Below, in pieces: positions 20,581 to 29,331 of a stretch of DNA of 64,000 nucleotides. How positions within the stretch are numbered: the first letter of the stretch is position 1; the number at the start of each line of letters is the position of its first letter. The DNA lies in the NCBI RefSeq assembly GCF_014648275.1, contig NZ_BMQU01000011.1, forward strand, positions 105,499 through 169,498, in the 5' to 3' direction. The stretch is from Pseudomonas laurentiana. Its GTDB lineage: Bacteria; Pseudomonadota; Gammaproteobacteria; Pseudomonadales; Pseudomonadaceae. The notes below the pieces were generated by a model. The model did not search any database, was not told the origin of the DNA, and saw nothing but the letters and a program-made list of their open reading frames with translations. Both the position numbers and the translations under genes were made by a program.

Positions 20581-21438
20581 GTGAGTCACACAGTCATTCG
20601 GCAGCGTATGGGTCTATCGAGCTTCAGGCTTCTGGTGATTGCACTTGCCTTTGGTACGCTGGTTACGGGTTGTACCAGCACTTCTTCAAGCAGCGTTGGC
20701 GTGGTAGACCGCAATAATGCGGCACCCAAACGCCCGGTAGTGACCACTGGTCAGTATGTTGTCCGCCCGGGCGATACACTGTTCTCCATCGCCTTTCGTT
20801 ATGGTTGGGACTACAAGGCGTTGGCCGCGCGCAACAGTATCGCGCCGCCCTATACCATTCGCCCTGGGCAGACGATTCGGTTTGATGGCCGTTCCGGTGG
20901 TGCCTCGGGTTCGGCATCCCAGACAGTGGTCAGCAGTTCGTCGTCGTCAAGCAAGACTACGGTTACGCGCCGTCCGGTGGGTACCCCGGCACCATCCACC
21001 AGCACGCAATCGAACGTTGCCAGTAGCACGCCTGCGCCTGTCCAGGTGCCGGCATCGGAGCGTGCAGTTGGCGGTTGGGCATGGCCAGCAAACGGCGTGT
21101 TGATTGGAAAATTTGCTTCAAACGGTAGTTTGAATAAAGGCATTGATATCGCCGGTGATTTGGGACAGCCTGTTTTTGCTGCGTCTGATGGTTCGGTGGT
21201 GTACGCCGGAAGTGGCTTGCGGGGCTACGGTGAGTTAGTAATCATCAAGCACAGCGATACCTACGTCAGTGCTTACGGTCATAACCGTAGGCTGTTGGTT
21301 CGGGAGGGGCAGCAGGTCAAGGCAGGGCAGACAATTGCCGAAATGGGGTCCACGGGTACTGACCGGGTCAAGCTTCATTTTGAGATTCGCCGTCAGGGGA
21401 AACCTGTAGATCCGTTGCAATTCCTGCCGCGTCGTTGA
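20581..21438 (+). CDS. nlpD: NlpD: LysM/M23 lipoprotein activator of amidase
   Basis: Outer membrane lipoprotein that controls septal peptidoglycan amidase. The signal peptide ends in a lipobox LVTGC near residues 27-31. Then come a Ser/Thr-rich linker, a LysM domain (YVVRPGDTLFSIAFRYGWDYKALAARN), a low-complexity Ser/Pro stretch, and an M23 peptidase-like domain (GIDIAGDLGQPVFAASDGSVVYAG) that lacks the full zinc set, as in other NlpD. The GTG at 20581 has GGGAG upstream. An ATG at 20608 is a second choice. rpoS promoters in Pseudomonas lie inside this gene (established knowledge). Confidence 0.93.
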   Translation: MSHTVIRQRMGLSSFRLLVIALAFGTLVTGCTSTSSSSVGVVDRNNAAPKRPVVTTGQYVVRPGDTLFSIAFRYGWDYKALAARNSIAPPYTIRPGQTIRFDGRSGGASGSASQTVVSSSSSSSKTTVTRRPVGTPAPSTSTQSNVASSTPAPVQVPASERAVGGWAWPANGVLIGKFASNGSLNKGIDIAGDLGQPVFAASDGSVVYAGSGLRGYGELVIIKHSDTYVSAYGHNRRLLVREGQQVKAGQTIAEMGSTGTDRVKLHFEIRRQGKPVDPLQFLPRR

Positions 21439-21545
21439 CCTATTGTGCCTTGCCTGTTCCTTCGCGTAGTGGGGACAGGCTCCAGCGCTGCCAAGGATGA
21501 GGTGACGCTCGAGTCTGAGTTCGAACTCAGCAAAGGATTATAACA

Positions 21546-22553
21546 ATGGCTCTCAGTAAAGAAGTGCCGGAGTTTGACATCGACGATGAGGTCCTCCTGA
21601 TGGAGACCGGTATCGTTTTGGAAACGGATGTGGTGTCAGACGAACCTGCTGTATCTTCGGTTCGGACCAAAGCTAAACAAGGAACGTCTCTCAAACAGCA
21701 CAAGTACATCGACTACACCCGAGCACTTGATGCTACTCAGCTTTACCTGAATGAAATCGGATTCTCACCCCTGCTTTCGCCCGAGGAAGAAGTTCATTTT
21801 GCACGTCTGTCGCAAAGTGGTGACCCTGCCGGGCGTAAGCGCATGATCGAAAGCAACCTGCGTCTGGTGGTAAAAATCGCCCGGCGTTATGTCAATCGGG
21901 GGCTTTCGCTGCTTGACCTCATCGAGGAAGGCAACCTGGGTTTGATCCGTGCTGTCGAGAAGTTCGACCCTGAACGTGGTTTCCGTTTCTCTACCTACGC
22001 CACCTGGTGGATCCGGCAGACCATCGAACGGGCGATCATGAACCAGACCCGTACCATTCGCTTGCCGATTCACGTGGTCAAGGAACTGAACGTCTACCTG
22101 CGTGCCGCTCGGGAGCTAACCCAGAAGCTCGATCACGAACCGTCGCCGGAAGAGATTGCCGGCTTGCTGGAGAAACCCGTTGGAGAGGTCAAGCGCATGC
22201 TTGGCCTTAACGAGCGAGTGTCCTCGGTGGATGTTTCGCTGGGGCCTGATTCCGACAAGACCCTGCTTGATACGCTGACTGACGATCGACCTACCGACCC
22301 CTGTGAGCTGCTTCAGGATGACGATTTGTCCCAGAGTATCGATCAGTGGCTCAGTGAGTTGACTGACAAGCAACGTGAAGTAGTGATTCGCCGTTTTGGC
22401 TTGCGTGGTCACGAGAGCAGTACCCTTGAAGATGTCGGCCTGGAGATTGGCCTGACCCGTGAGCGGGTTCGTCAGATCCAGGTTGAGGGGTTGAAGCGCT
22501 TGCGCGAGATCCTGGAGAAAAATGGTCTGTCCAGTGAGTCGCTGTTCCAGTAA
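21546..22553 (+). CDS. rpoS: RNA polymerase sigma factor RpoS
   Basis: Stationary-phase and general stress sigma factor of the sigma-70 family, 335 residues. Region 1.2 begins [18 protein letters not shown], region 2 contains [17 protein letters not shown] and [17 protein letters not shown], region 3 follows, and region 4 ends with the helix-turn-helix [29 protein letters not shown] strong terminator follows the stop. Here and in relatives it lies upstream of rsmZ, so two stationary-phase regulators are neighbours. Confidence 0.97.
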   Translation: MALSKEVPEFDIDDEVLLMETGIVLETDVVSDEPAVSSVRTKAKQGTSLKQHKYIDYTRALDATQLYLNEIGFSPLLSPEEEVHFARLSQSGDPAGRKRMIESNLRLVVKIARRYVNRGLSLLDLIEEGNLGLIRAVEKFDPERGFRFSTYATWWIRQTIERAIMNQTRTIRLPIHVVKELNVYLRAARELTQKLDHEPSPEEIAGLLEKPVGEVKRMLGLNERVSSVDVSLGPDSDKTLLDTLTDDRPTDPCELLQDDDLSQSIDQWLSELTDKQREVVIRRFGLRGHESSTLEDVGLEIGLTRERVRQIQVEGLKRLREILEKNGLSSESLFQ

Positions 22554-22566
22554 GTGTGATGCATTG

Positions 22567-22597
22567 AAAAACGCCCCGACTGGTTCGGGGCGTTTTT
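22567..22597 (+). terminator. rpoS terminator
   Basis: AAAAACGCCCCGA pairs with TCGGGGCGTTTTT around a 5-base loop, with the T-run as the last part of the right arm. It is a textbook Rho-independent terminator 13 bases after the rpoS stop. The A-rich left side could let it work in both directions. Confidence 0.9.
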
Positions 22598-22687
22598 GTT
22601 CGTGTTGGGATAACACAGGGCTGCTCAGCGTTGAAACATGTTGGTATGAGCCAGAGCCTACCAGTGTGTTGGTACTGTGCGTGTTGT

Positions 22688-22705
22688 TGTAAGTGATCGC
22701 TTACA
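22688..22705 (+). promoter_or_regulatory. GacA upstream activating sequence of rsmZ
   Basis: TGTAAGTGATCGCTTACA is an exact match to the TGTAAG-N6-CTTACA box bound by GacA. Its centre is about 183 bases before the predicted rsmZ start. The AT-rich DNA between them (about 22740-22830) is where H-NS-like MvaT proteins act in P. aeruginosa (established knowledge). Confidence 0.88.
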
Positions 22706-22843
22706 GTGTGCGTAAGTTAAAGCTGTAGGCGCGAGTAAATGGTTGTCGATTTCTCAGTCGGCTTTTATTTATCTTATTGATAAATAAGGAATTTTATTTT
22801 TGCTTGGACAACCCTTAAGTCTTTTTTTGAGAGGTTTTGCCAG

Positions 22844-22871
22844 TTGCTCCGGGCGCCCCAGCGATTACTAT
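22844..22871 (+). promoter_or_regulatory. rsmZ core promoter
   Basis: TTGCTC (22844-22849) and TACTAT (22866-22871), 16 bases apart, put the start near 22880, where the first stem-loop of the RNA begins. Confidence 0.6.
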
Positions 22872-22879
22872 CTTCCCTG

Positions 22880-23011
22880 TGTCCACGGATTTGGACACAG
22901 GCCTTCAAGGATGAGGGTCAAGGACATCGCAGGATGCGATTCATCAGGATGATGAAAAGGAATAAAGGGACTACGGAAAAAATGTGGGCGGGTTAAACCG
23001 CCCCTTTTTTT
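22880..23011 (+). ncRNA. rsmZ: Small regulatory RNA RsmZ
   Basis: Sequesters the translational repressor RsmA/CsrA under GacS/GacA control. The region between rpoS and fdxA is its known Pseudomonas address. Eight GGA motifs are visible between 22887 and 22978, several in stem-loop contexts: TGTCC/GGACA around ACGGATTT at the 5' end, then AAGGATG, AAGGACA, two CAGGATG, AAGGAAT, AGGGAC and ACGGAAA. It ends at a terminator with stem GGGCGG/CCGCCC and seven T. There is no open reading frame. Confidence 0.92.
22986..23011 (+). terminator. rsmZ terminator
   Basis: Six-base-pair GC stem GGGCGG/CCGCCC with a 6-base loop and T7, forming the 3' end of RsmZ. Confidence 0.88.
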
Positions 23012-23015
23012 GTCC

Positions 23016-23047
23016 GCAAAAAAGAAAAAGGCCCCTGTAGGGGCCTT
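23016..23047 (-). terminator. fdxA terminator
   Basis: Stem AAGGCCCC/GGGGCCTT with loop TGTA. On the minus strand it is followed by a T-rich run (A-rich on the plus strand at 23018-23029). It lies 19 bases past the fdxA stop and directly next to the rsmZ terminator, insulating the convergent genes. Confidence 0.85.
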
Positions 23048-23066
23048 TTGCATAGAGCGAGAGCGT

Positions 23067-23390
23067 TTAGCGCTCCAGATCCTTGATCTTGCCTTTGACG
23101 CCGTCGAATTCCTCGGCATCGGGCAGTGCTTCTTTCTTCTCGGTGATGTTTGGCCAGATCTCAGCCAGCTCAACGTTCAGTTGGATGAACTCCTGCATAT
23201 CCTCAGGCACTTCGTCCTCAGAGAAAATGGCTTGTGCCGGGCATTCAGGCTCGCACAGTGCACAGTCGATGCACTCATCCGGGTGAATGACCAGGAAGTT
23301 CGGGCCTTCGTAGAAGCAGTCCACCGGACAGACTTCTACGCAGTCGGTGTACTTGCACTTGATGCAGTTGTCGGTGACGACGAAGGTCAT
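23067..23390 (-). CDS. fdxA: 7Fe ferredoxin FdxA
   Basis: Small soluble electron carrier with one [3Fe-4S] and one [4Fe-4S] cluster. The 107 residues begin [25 protein letters not shown] and carry a second cysteine cluster [12 protein letters not shown] near residues 40-50. The C-terminal tail is acidic and helical, as in Azotobacter ferredoxin I relatives. It is convergent with rsmZ and upstream of nothing in its own operon. mutS ends on the same strand 139 bases before its start. Confidence 0.95.
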   Translation of the reverse strand: MTFVVTDNCIKCKYTDCVEVCPVDCFYEGPNFLVIHPDECIDCALCEPECPAQAIFSEDEVPEDMQEFIQLNVELAEIWPNITEKKEALPDAEEFDGVKGKIKDLER

Positions 23391-23529
23391 TTCTAATTTT
23401 CTCCTCAGGCGACGGCAGCACGGCCCTTCCAGACAGGGTCGCGAGGTTTGGTAGATGGCTGCAGACCAGGCTAATAATCTGCAGTGTCGCCAAACCGCGC
23501 GGGATTCTATCAGCTTGTGGGGCAGTGCG

Positions 23530-26112
23530 TTAGATCAGAGTCTTTAGTGTATAGAGCATTTCGAGCGCCTGACGAGGTGTCAGGTTATCAATATCGGTTT
23601 TGCTGATTTCCTCCAGCACCGGGTGCGGCAGGCTGGCGAACAGATCGCTCTGGTGCGGCACTGCTGGCGCGCCTCTACTGGCTACAGGCGCTGCGTCATG
23701 CGGCAGGCTTGCGGTTTCCAGGCGGCTCAGGTGTTCGCGGGCACGCTGAATGACCGGGCCAGGTACACCGGCCAGTTGGGCAACCGCGAGGCCATAGCTC
23801 TGGCTGGCAGGGCCAGGCAGTACATGGTGCAGGAACACGATGCGTTCGTTGTGTTCAGTGGCATTGAGGTGCACGTTGGCTACCAGCGGTTCGCTTTCCG
23901 GCAGTACGGTCAACTCGAAGTAGTGCGTGGCGAACAGCGTATAGGCACGCAGTTGCGCCAGACGTTCGGCCGCAGCCCAGGCCAGCGACAGGCCGTCGAA
24001 GGTGCTGGTACCGCGCCCGACTTCATCCATCAGCACCAGGCTGCGTTCGGTGGCGTTGTGCAGGATATTGGCGGTTTCGCTCATCTCGACCATAAAGGTC
24101 GAGCGGCCACCCGCCAGGTCGTCACTTGAGCCAATTCGGGTGAAGATACGGTCAACCAGTGACAGCTCGCAGCTGGCGGCTGGTACGAAGCTGCCGATGT
24201 GCGCCATGAGCACGATTAGTGCGGTCTGGCGCATGTAGGTGGATTTACCGCCCATGTTCGGACCGGTAATCACCAGCATGCGGGTGTTGTCATCGAGTGC
24301 CAGATCGTTTGCCACGAACGGCGTGGTCAGTACCTGCTCGACCACCGGGTGGCGCCCCTGATTGATCCGCATGCAGGGTTCGTCAACGAACGTTGGGCAG
24401 TTCAGATCGAGGTTCAGCGCGCGCTCTGCAAGGTTGCTCAGCACGTCCAGTTCGGCCAGTGCCGCTGCGGTGTCCTGCAGGGGGGGTAGATGGCTGATCA
24501 GGTTTTCCAGCAGTGCCTCATAGAGCATTTTCTCTCGCGCCAAGGCGCGGCTTTTGGCTGACAGCGCCTTGTCTTCAAAGGTTTTCAGCTCGGGCGTGAT
24601 AAAACGCTCGGCACCTTTGAGGGTCTGGCGACGGATGTAGTCGGCAGGCGCCTGTTCAGCTTGCTTGCTGGGCAGTTCGATGAAGTAACCATGGACACGG
24701 TTGTAGCCGACCTTGAGGTTGGCCAGGCCGGTACGAGCCTTCTCGCGGGCTTCCAGGTCAATCAGGAACTGGCCGGCGTTCTCGCTCATCGACAGCAGTT
24801 CGTCGAGCTCGCTGTCATAGCCCGTCTTGAGGACGCCGCCGTCGCGGATTACCGCAGGTGGATTGTCGATGATCGCTTTTTGCAGCAGGTCAGCCAGCTC
24901 CGGGTAGGTGCCGGCGATAGCCGCCAGACGTGCCAGGTGCGGTGCCTCCAGCTCGGCCATTGCGTTTTGCAGCTCAGGCAATGCACCCAGCGCATCGCGC
25001 AGGCGAGCCAGGTCACGAGGGCGGGCATTACGCAAGCCGATCCGGGCCAGGATCCGCTCGATATCACCGATTTCCTTCAACTGCGGTTGCAGCTTTTCAA
25101 AGCGGTAGCCATCGAGCAGGCAGCGAATGGAGCTCTGGCGTGCCAGCAGTACCTTCAGGTCGCGCAGGGGGCGGTTCAACCAACGGGTCAGCAAGCGGCT
25201 GCCCATGGCGGTCTGGCAGCGGTCGATGACCGACTGCAGGGTATTGTCGCGCCCGCCCGCAAGGTTGACGTCCAGTTCAAGGTTGCGGCGGCTGGCGCCG
25301 TCAAGCACGACGGTATCGTCCAGCCGTTCATGTTTGAGGCTGCGCAGATGGGGCAGGGCGGTACGCTGGGTTTCCTTGGCGTAGCCGAGCAGGCAACCGG
25401 CGGCACCGATGGCCAGGGTCAGCTTCTCGCAGCCAAAACCTTTGAGGTCTTGGGTTGCGAACTGCTGGCACAGGCTCTTGCGGGCGGAATCACGGTCAAA
25501 GTCCCAGGGCGCGCGGCGCCTGGCGCCACGACGCTTCTCGGCAGGCAAACCCTGTGGCCAGTCGTCCGGGATCAGCAGCTCCACCGGGTTGATCCGTTCC
25601 AGCTCAGCCAGCAGGTTCTCCCAGCCTTTGAGTTCCTGGACGGTGAAGTTGCCGCTGGTGATATCCAGGACAGCCAGGCCGAACAGGCGCTCATCGCCCA
25701 GCACGGCAGCGATCAGGTTGTCACGGCGTTCATCGAGCAGCGCTTCATCGCTGACCGTGCCCGGTGTGATGATGCGCACGACCTGGCGCTCGACCGGGCC
25801 TTTGCTGGTTGCCGGATCACCGATCTGCTCGCAGATCACCACCGACTCGCCCAGCTTCACTAGCTTGGCCAGGTAGCCTTCTGCTGCATGGAAGGGGATA
25901 CCGCACATGGGGATTGACTGGCCCGCTGACTGCCCGCGGGCAGTCAGGGTAATGTCCAGGAGTTTTGCGGCTTTCTTCGCATCTTCGTAGAAGATTTCGT
26001 AGAAATCGCCCATGCGGTAGAACATCAGCTGGTCTGGGTGCTGGTTCTTCAGCTTCCAGTATTGCTGCATCATCGGGGTGTGTGCGGAAAAATCGGAAAT
26101 TGCTTTATTCAT
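23530..26112 (-). CDS. mutS: DNA mismatch repair protein MutS
   Basis: Recognises mismatches and starts methyl-directed repair with MutL. The N-terminal mismatch-binding domain shows the Phe-x-Glu motif in GDFYEIF. Connector, lever and clamp domains follow, then the ABC-type ATPase with Walker [10 protein letters not shown] and Walker [11 protein letters not shown]. The C-terminal dimerisation end is complete ([12 protein letters not shown]). I use the ATG at 26110-26112 (MNKAISDF), giving 860 residues. An in-frame start 13 codons upstream is possible but weak. It is the last core gene before the prophage. Confidence 0.96.
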   Translation of the reverse strand: MNKAISDFSAHTPMMQQYWKLKNQHPDQLMFYRMGDFYEIFYEDAKKAAKLLDITLTARGQSAGQSIPMCGIPFHAAEGYLAKLVKLGESVVICEQIGDPATSKGPVERQVVRIITPGTVSDEALLDERRDNLIAAVLGDERLFGLAVLDITSGNFTVQELKGWENLLAELERINPVELLIPDDWPQGLPAEKRRGARRRAPWDFDRDSARKSLCQQFATQDLKGFGCEKLTLAIGAAGCLLGYAKETQRTALPHLRSLKHERLDDTVVLDGASRRNLELDVNLAGGRDNTLQSVIDRCQTAMGSRLLTRWLNRPLRDLKVLLARQSSIRCLLDGYRFEKLQPQLKEIGDIERILARIGLRNARPRDLARLRDALGALPELQNAMAELEAPHLARLAAIAGTYPELADLLQKAIIDNPPAVIRDGGVLKTGYDSELDELLSMSENAGQFLIDLEAREKARTGLANLKVGYNRVHGYFIELPSKQAEQAPADYIRRQTLKGAERFITPELKTFEDKALSAKSRALAREKMLYEALLENLISHLPPLQDTAAALAELDVLSNLAERALNLDLNCPTFVDEPCMRINQGRHPVVEQVLTTPFVANDLALDDNTRMLVITGPNMGGKSTYMRQTALIVLMAHIGSFVPAASCELSLVDRIFTRIGSSDDLAGGRSTFMVEMSETANILHNATERSLVLMDEVGRGTSTFDGLSLAWAAAERLAQLRAYTLFATHYFELTVLPESEPLVANVHLNATEHNERIVFLHHVLPGPASQSYGLAVAQLAGVPGPVIQRAREHLSRLETASLPHDAAPVASRGAPAVPHQSDLFASLPHPVLEEISKTDIDNLTPRQALEMLYTLKTLI

Positions 26113-26351
26113 CAATAGGTTAGCTGATAGTTGGCTTCGGCGCTGGGGCAATTTTGGGGCATTTCAACCATTAGTCTGCCCTTTGCTGATATTTCTGCCA
26201 GGCAGCAGTCTTGAGCTGTGCAGGGTACCACGAGGCGTGGCTTCTTGTGAGAAGTCGAAGCACCCTCTGGGGCTACAGAAGACAGGATCTCCTGATTGAC
26301 CTGAGGCTTGACTACTGGCTTAATGCCGACCTATGCCTCTCTCTTGCTCGC

Positions 26352-26406
26352 TGCAGGATAACCACCCACTGCCTTCTTAGAGAAGGCAGTGGGTGGTTAT
26401 CCTGCA
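26352..26406. repeat. 26+26 bp perfect inverted repeat with a 3-base loop
   Basis: The left arm 26352-26377 is the exact reverse complement of the right arm 26381-26406, with TAG between them. The arms start TGCAGGATAACC and end GGTTATCCTGCA. No T-run follows on either strand, so it is not an ordinary terminator. It lies 239 bases from the mutS start and 112 before the cargo operon. It could form a cruciform, mark an element end, or be a folding RNA. Its function is unknown. Confidence 0.9.
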
Positions 26407-26487
26407 CGCCGATGCACTTTATGGCTTGTTTCTAGATTTCGTTTACACTTCACCTCAGATGTGCGTCTCGGTGAAGGGTTGACCGCG

Positions 26488-26504
26488 CTGATCAGGATGA
26501 TCAG
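26488..26504. promoter_or_regulatory. Palindrome before the TPR/HEPN operon, operator candidate
   Basis: CTGATCA and TGATCAG are perfect reverse complements around GGA. It sits four bases upstream of the AGGGGGA ribosome binding site of the first cargo gene. Binding here would block transcription or translation start, as in autoregulated toxin-antitoxin or phage cargo operons (inference). Confidence 0.45.
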
Positions 26505-26518
26505 CTTCAGGGGGATTG

Positions 26519-27307
26519 ATGCCTGTTCAGCTCACGATTGCTCACAATATTACCGACCAGATTAATCTGCTCGCGAGTCGCGAGGAGCATTCTGAGTTCG
26601 AATTGCGGCGCATCAGACGAGAGATTGAGCAGCTCAAAGGTGTTGATGCCTGTCAGTACTATATGATAATGGGCATGTTTTACTCCGTTGTGGGTGATAA
26701 AGCAGAGTCGATAAGTAATCATGAAAAATCATTGAAACTTTCTTCGGAAACGATTTTTCTCGAAAACTATGCTTTTTCACTTAAGCGGTTAGGTGCAGGT
26801 CCTGAGGCATTGCAAATACTTCTTCGGGCATTTGATGCGGCCCCCACGGAAGAGGTCCTTGAAGAGGTTGCGCATGCAATGATTTATACTGGCGATTTAA
26901 ATGAGTTTGAGCGGACGTTACAACGTTTTGCAAGAGCTAACCCAGATAAAGATCCGGCCAGCTCAAGCTCGGTGAGTTATATCGTTAGCCTTCAGGGGAA
27001 ATTGGCTAGAGCCAAGGTTTCTTATCAAGACTTAAAGTTGAGTATGGATCTCGTACAGGATCTAATTTGGCGCAAGGGTTACAGGAATGCCATCGAGGCC
27101 ATAAATTTTGATACTGGAAGCTTCGATGATGTTCCGCACGTTGATGTCAGTATTAAATTGAAAACCCGGTCTTGCGATGCATTGTTTGAAATCAATGAAG
27201 GTATAGCTGAAGCTATGGCCGGTGCTGAGCACATTGAGGCCTGGAATAGGTTGGTCTTCACGGTATGTGATTGGCACGGAACCCCAGAAGAACATAATGT
27301 GGCTTAA
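26519..27307 (+). CDS. TPR-like protein, first gene of cargo pair
   Basis: 262 residues of unknown function. Residues about 39-135 are helical and TPR-like (YYMIMGMFYSVVGDKAESISNHEKSL, then a second and third helix pair with LGAGPEALQILLRAFDAAP). The C-terminal third (from about 180) is a separate region, with alternating strands around DVPHVDVSIKL. I use the ATG at 26519 behind AGGGGGA. The TTG directly before it is less likely. Codon use is AT-rich: 60 bases from 26701 contain only 20 G/C, unlike the surrounding GC-rich genes, suggesting recent acquisition. The partner gene starts 15 bases after its stop. Confidence 0.75.
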   Translation: MPVQLTIAHNITDQINLLASREEHSEFELRRIRREIEQLKGVDACQYYMIMGMFYSVVGDKAESISNHEKSLKLSSETIFLENYAFSLKRLGAGPEALQILLRAFDAAPTEEVLEEVAHAMIYTGDLNEFERTLQRFARANPDKDPASSSSVSYIVSLQGKLARAKVSYQDLKLSMDLVQDLIWRKGYRNAIEAINFDTGSFDDVPHVDVSIKLKTRSCDALFEINEGIAEAMAGAEHIEAWNRLVFTVCDWHGTPEEHNVA

Positions 27308-27322
27308 GGACTAGTCTAGCTC

Positions 27323-27727
27323 ATGACTATTAGTTACAAGGACTTTCTCGTCTACGCCGATGGCGCAATCAAGATCGAAGATTGTGAATTTAGCCGTCGC
27401 AACTCGATGTCGCGCTCCTACTATGCTGTGTATCATGCTGCCTTGGAGTATGGCGATTCTGTAAGTGTTCCACCGGTAAGTGACTTTTCGGGGCCTACTC
27501 ATAGGAAGCTTTCTAAGTTCTTCGAAGATAACATGCAGGCTGATAAGCCACTTCGTCTGAAGCTTCGCAGGCTTGGTTATTCCCTGAAGCAATTGCATCA
27601 AGGCCGCTGTGATGCTGATTACGAAATCGATGAAACCATAAGCCAGTTAACAGCGCGAGACCATCTCGCGCGCTGTGAATCGCGGCTTAAGGAGTTTGAA
27701 GAGTTGCTTTCATCTGCGGCTGCTTGA
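27323..27727 (+). CDS. HEPN-motif protein, second gene of cargo pair
   Basis: 134 residues, mostly helical. SRSYYAVYHAALEYG contains Arg31-x6-His38, the HEPN ribonuclease motif, in the form seen in small HEPN toxins. HEPN proteins commonly cut RNA and pair with an antitoxin. Here the partner is the TPR-like protein upstream rather than an MNT nucleotidyltransferase, since no GS-x10-DxD motif is seen. Its last 41 bases overlap the convergent integrase gene, so it is physically tied to the prophage. RNase activity and toxicity are inferred. Confidence 0.78.
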   Translation: MTISYKDFLVYADGAIKIEDCEFSRRNSMSRSYYAVYHAALEYGDSVSVPPVSDFSGPTHRKLSKFFEDNMQADKPLRLKLRRLGYSLKQLHQGRCDADYEIDETISQLTARDHLARCESRLKEFEELLSSAAA

Positions 27728-28964
27728 ATTCTGCCTTCAAACTCTTCCAGATTCGTTCTAGCTCAAATGAGGATTCGCTGTCTATCCACTTGGCGTATAC
27801 CTCTACAAGCATTGTGAAGTCCTTGTGCCCCATCTGTTTGGCAATGAAAGCTAAGTTTCCTCCAGCAGTAAGGCACCAGCACGCATAGGTATGTCGGGTT
27901 TGGTATGGTCGGCGCGGTCGGATTCCCGCTCGGCGCTGGATCGTGGCCCACTTAGTGTTCCATGCCGTCGACACAAACCAGTGGTTGATGAGCTTCTTCC
28001 TGGCCTGGGTTGTTGGTGATAGTAGGGGGGTGACCAACTCGTCTCTGCTCTCATGTCGGTTGTGGTAGACCTTGATATGCTGTTTCGGGTGATCAGCTAC
28101 CAGTCCCAGCAAAGTGCGGCATGCTTCCAGCGCCGGGGGCATCAGCAAGACTGAGCGTGGTTTACCGGTCTTGGGTACTTTGAAGGTTTTGTCGGCGGTG
28201 ATTGCACGGGATATGTGGATCTGCCCGGTGGTAAGGTCGACATCTTCTGCAGCTAGCGCGCACATTTCCCCGGGTCGAATCCCGGTGTAAACGGCTAGCG
28301 TGACTGCTGCAACATCCTGTGGGTGTAGGCACCCCTTACTGATCAGCTGTTCAAACTCATCCTGTGTCAGCGGATCTGGATCTTTGTCACTCATTGCGAA
28401 GCGAGTACAGGCAGCGGCTAGGCCTGCTTTGCAGTAGCGGTTGCTCTCGCACCAGGTGAGGAACCCGGCGAAAGTTGCGAGGTAGTGGTTGCTCGTTGAC
28501 GGTGCACGGTCAGCGATCAGCTTCGTTCGCAGTAACTGGATATCCTCGGGTAGCAGTACTCCGGCGAGGCGGTCTGCGCCGATCAGGTCCACGCAGATGT
28601 CCAGTGCATAGCCGTACTTCTCTTCTGTCATCGGCGTGATATCCACAGCTTTCAGCGGCTTGTATCGGGCCACGAGTGCGGATAGGCGTTCATCCTTTGC
28701 TGTGCTGTAGTTATTGGCGTGCTTGGAGTTTGGGAAGTGCCGGCCATAGTCGAACGTCCCTATTTTGATTTCATGAAGAATCGCCGCCCTGAGTAGGGCG
28801 GCATGCTTGATGTTGGCTTTGGTGATAGGGAGTCCTAAGGACTCCCGGCAACGAATGCGGCGCCACATGAACACGACGCGTAAATTGCCGCCGTGTATCT
28901 CGATGCCTTTATGCTTTGCCAGCTCGATCTCTAAGCCGCTTCCTGCGGTGCGCTCTCTGCCCAC
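27687..28964 (-). CDS. int: Tyrosine-type phage integrase
   Basis: Integrates and excises the prophage by site-specific recombination. 425 residues. An Arm-type DNA-binding N-terminus (DUF3596-like, IEIHGGNLRVVFMWRRIR) is followed by a SAM-like core-binding domain at about 85-185, then the catalytic domain. Catalytic set: Arg230 in TGIRPGE, Lys265, Tyr354-x-x-Arg357 in place of the usual His-x-x-Arg, His380 in MGH, and Tyr390. The start is GTG and overlaps the excisionase-like gene by 34 bases. The 3' end overlaps the HEPN gene tail to tail. Confidence 0.93.
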   Translation of the reverse strand: MGRERTAGSGLEIELAKHKGIEIHGGNLRVVFMWRRIRCRESLGLPITKANIKHAALLRAAILHEIKIGTFDYGRHFPNSKHANNYSTAKDERLSALVARYKPLKAVDITPMTEEKYGYALDICVDLIGADRLAGVLLPEDIQLLRTKLIADRAPSTSNHYLATFAGFLTWCESNRYCKAGLAAACTRFAMSDKDPDPLTQDEFEQLISKGCLHPQDVAAVTLAVYTGIRPGEMCALAAEDVDLTTGQIHISRAITADKTFKVPKTGKPRSVLLMPPALEACRTLLGLVADHPKQHIKVYHNRHESRDELVTPLLSPTTQARKKLINHWFVSTAWNTKWATIQRRAGIRPRRPYQTRHTYACWCLTAGGNLAFIAKQMGHKDFTMLVEVYAKWIDSESSFELERIWKSLKAEFKQPQMKATLQTP

Positions 28965-29128
28965 TTGTCGTACTCCGTCATGTTGATTGCAATGCGTCCA
29001 TCGGGGGCTTTGCGCCAGATCCGGCCCTGTGCCCAGGTGCCGTCTTTGACCTTGTGCCTGATGGCATCCTCGCTGTACCCGGTGAGTTCGGCTGCTCGTT
29101 TGATCATTACCCAGCGCGGAAGGCTCAT
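28931..29128 (-). CDS. Excisionase-like small DNA-binding protein
   Basis: 65 residues. A winged-helix, MerR-like N-terminus (VMIKRAAELTGYSEDAIRHKVKDGTW) is followed by a wing reading RIWRKAPDGRIAINMTEYDKW. Its size and place directly upstream of int suit a recombination directionality factor. I use the ATG at 29126-29128, which overlaps the previous gene as ATGA. A longer in-frame reading upstream is a shadow of that gene. Confidence 0.75.
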   Translation of the reverse strand: MSLPRWVMIKRAAELTGYSEDAIRHKVKDGTWAQGRIWRKAPDGRIAINMTEYDKWAESAPQEAA

Positions 29129-29331
29129 GCGTGTCTCCCCAATGCTCGTTTCGCGTTCACGTTGGCCATGTAGGCGGCCCATTTTTCGCTCTCGCGCTGT
29201 TGGCGGATCTGGCTGCATTTTGTGTGTCGTCGGGTCGACCTGCCCTGGCCGCAAACATCGCAGATGGCAGGCAAGTCGAGGCTGTGCGAGGCCATGGGCG
29301 GACGGGTGCGAGTGGTTTGCTGGTTGGTCAT
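29125..29331 (-). CDS. Small zinc-ribbon-like protein (paralog 1)
   Basis: 68 residues. One metal-binding-like motif CDVCGQGRSTRRHTKC is followed by a basic helical tail (QIRQQRESEKWAAYMANVNAKR). The same motif occurs in the gene at 29789-29977, so the two look like paralogs. Role unknown. It overlaps both neighbours by 4 bases (ATGA) in the early operon. Confidence 0.65.
   Translation of the reverse strand: MTNQQTTRTRPPMASHSLDLPAICDVCGQGRSTRRHTKCSQIRQQRESEKWAAYMANVNAKRALGRHA

Larger units (their letters stand above)
26113..26518. other. Non-coding boundary between mutS and the prophage cargo genes
   Basis: 406 bases with no convincing gene. It should hold the mutS promoter (reading left) and the cargo-operon promoter (reading right). 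It contains the long hairpin at 26352-26406 and the palindrome at 26488-26504. It is also the likely place for the prophage left attachment site, which cannot be proved without the right end or an empty-site strain. Confidence 0.5.

Noticed and set aside
24661-25863. 400-codon open frame opposite mutS
   Set aside because: Glutamine/alanine-rich shadow translation with no ribosome site. mutS is intact.
26352-26406. Phage telomere (telRL-like) reading of the long hairpin
   Set aside because: No protelomerase gene is seen, the centre is an odd 3-base loop, and a normal integrase is present. Kept only as an unexplained hairpin.
27311-27601. 96-codon minus-strand frame within the HEPN gene
   Set aside because: No ribosome site or domain. 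The plus-strand frame has the HEPN motif and operon context.
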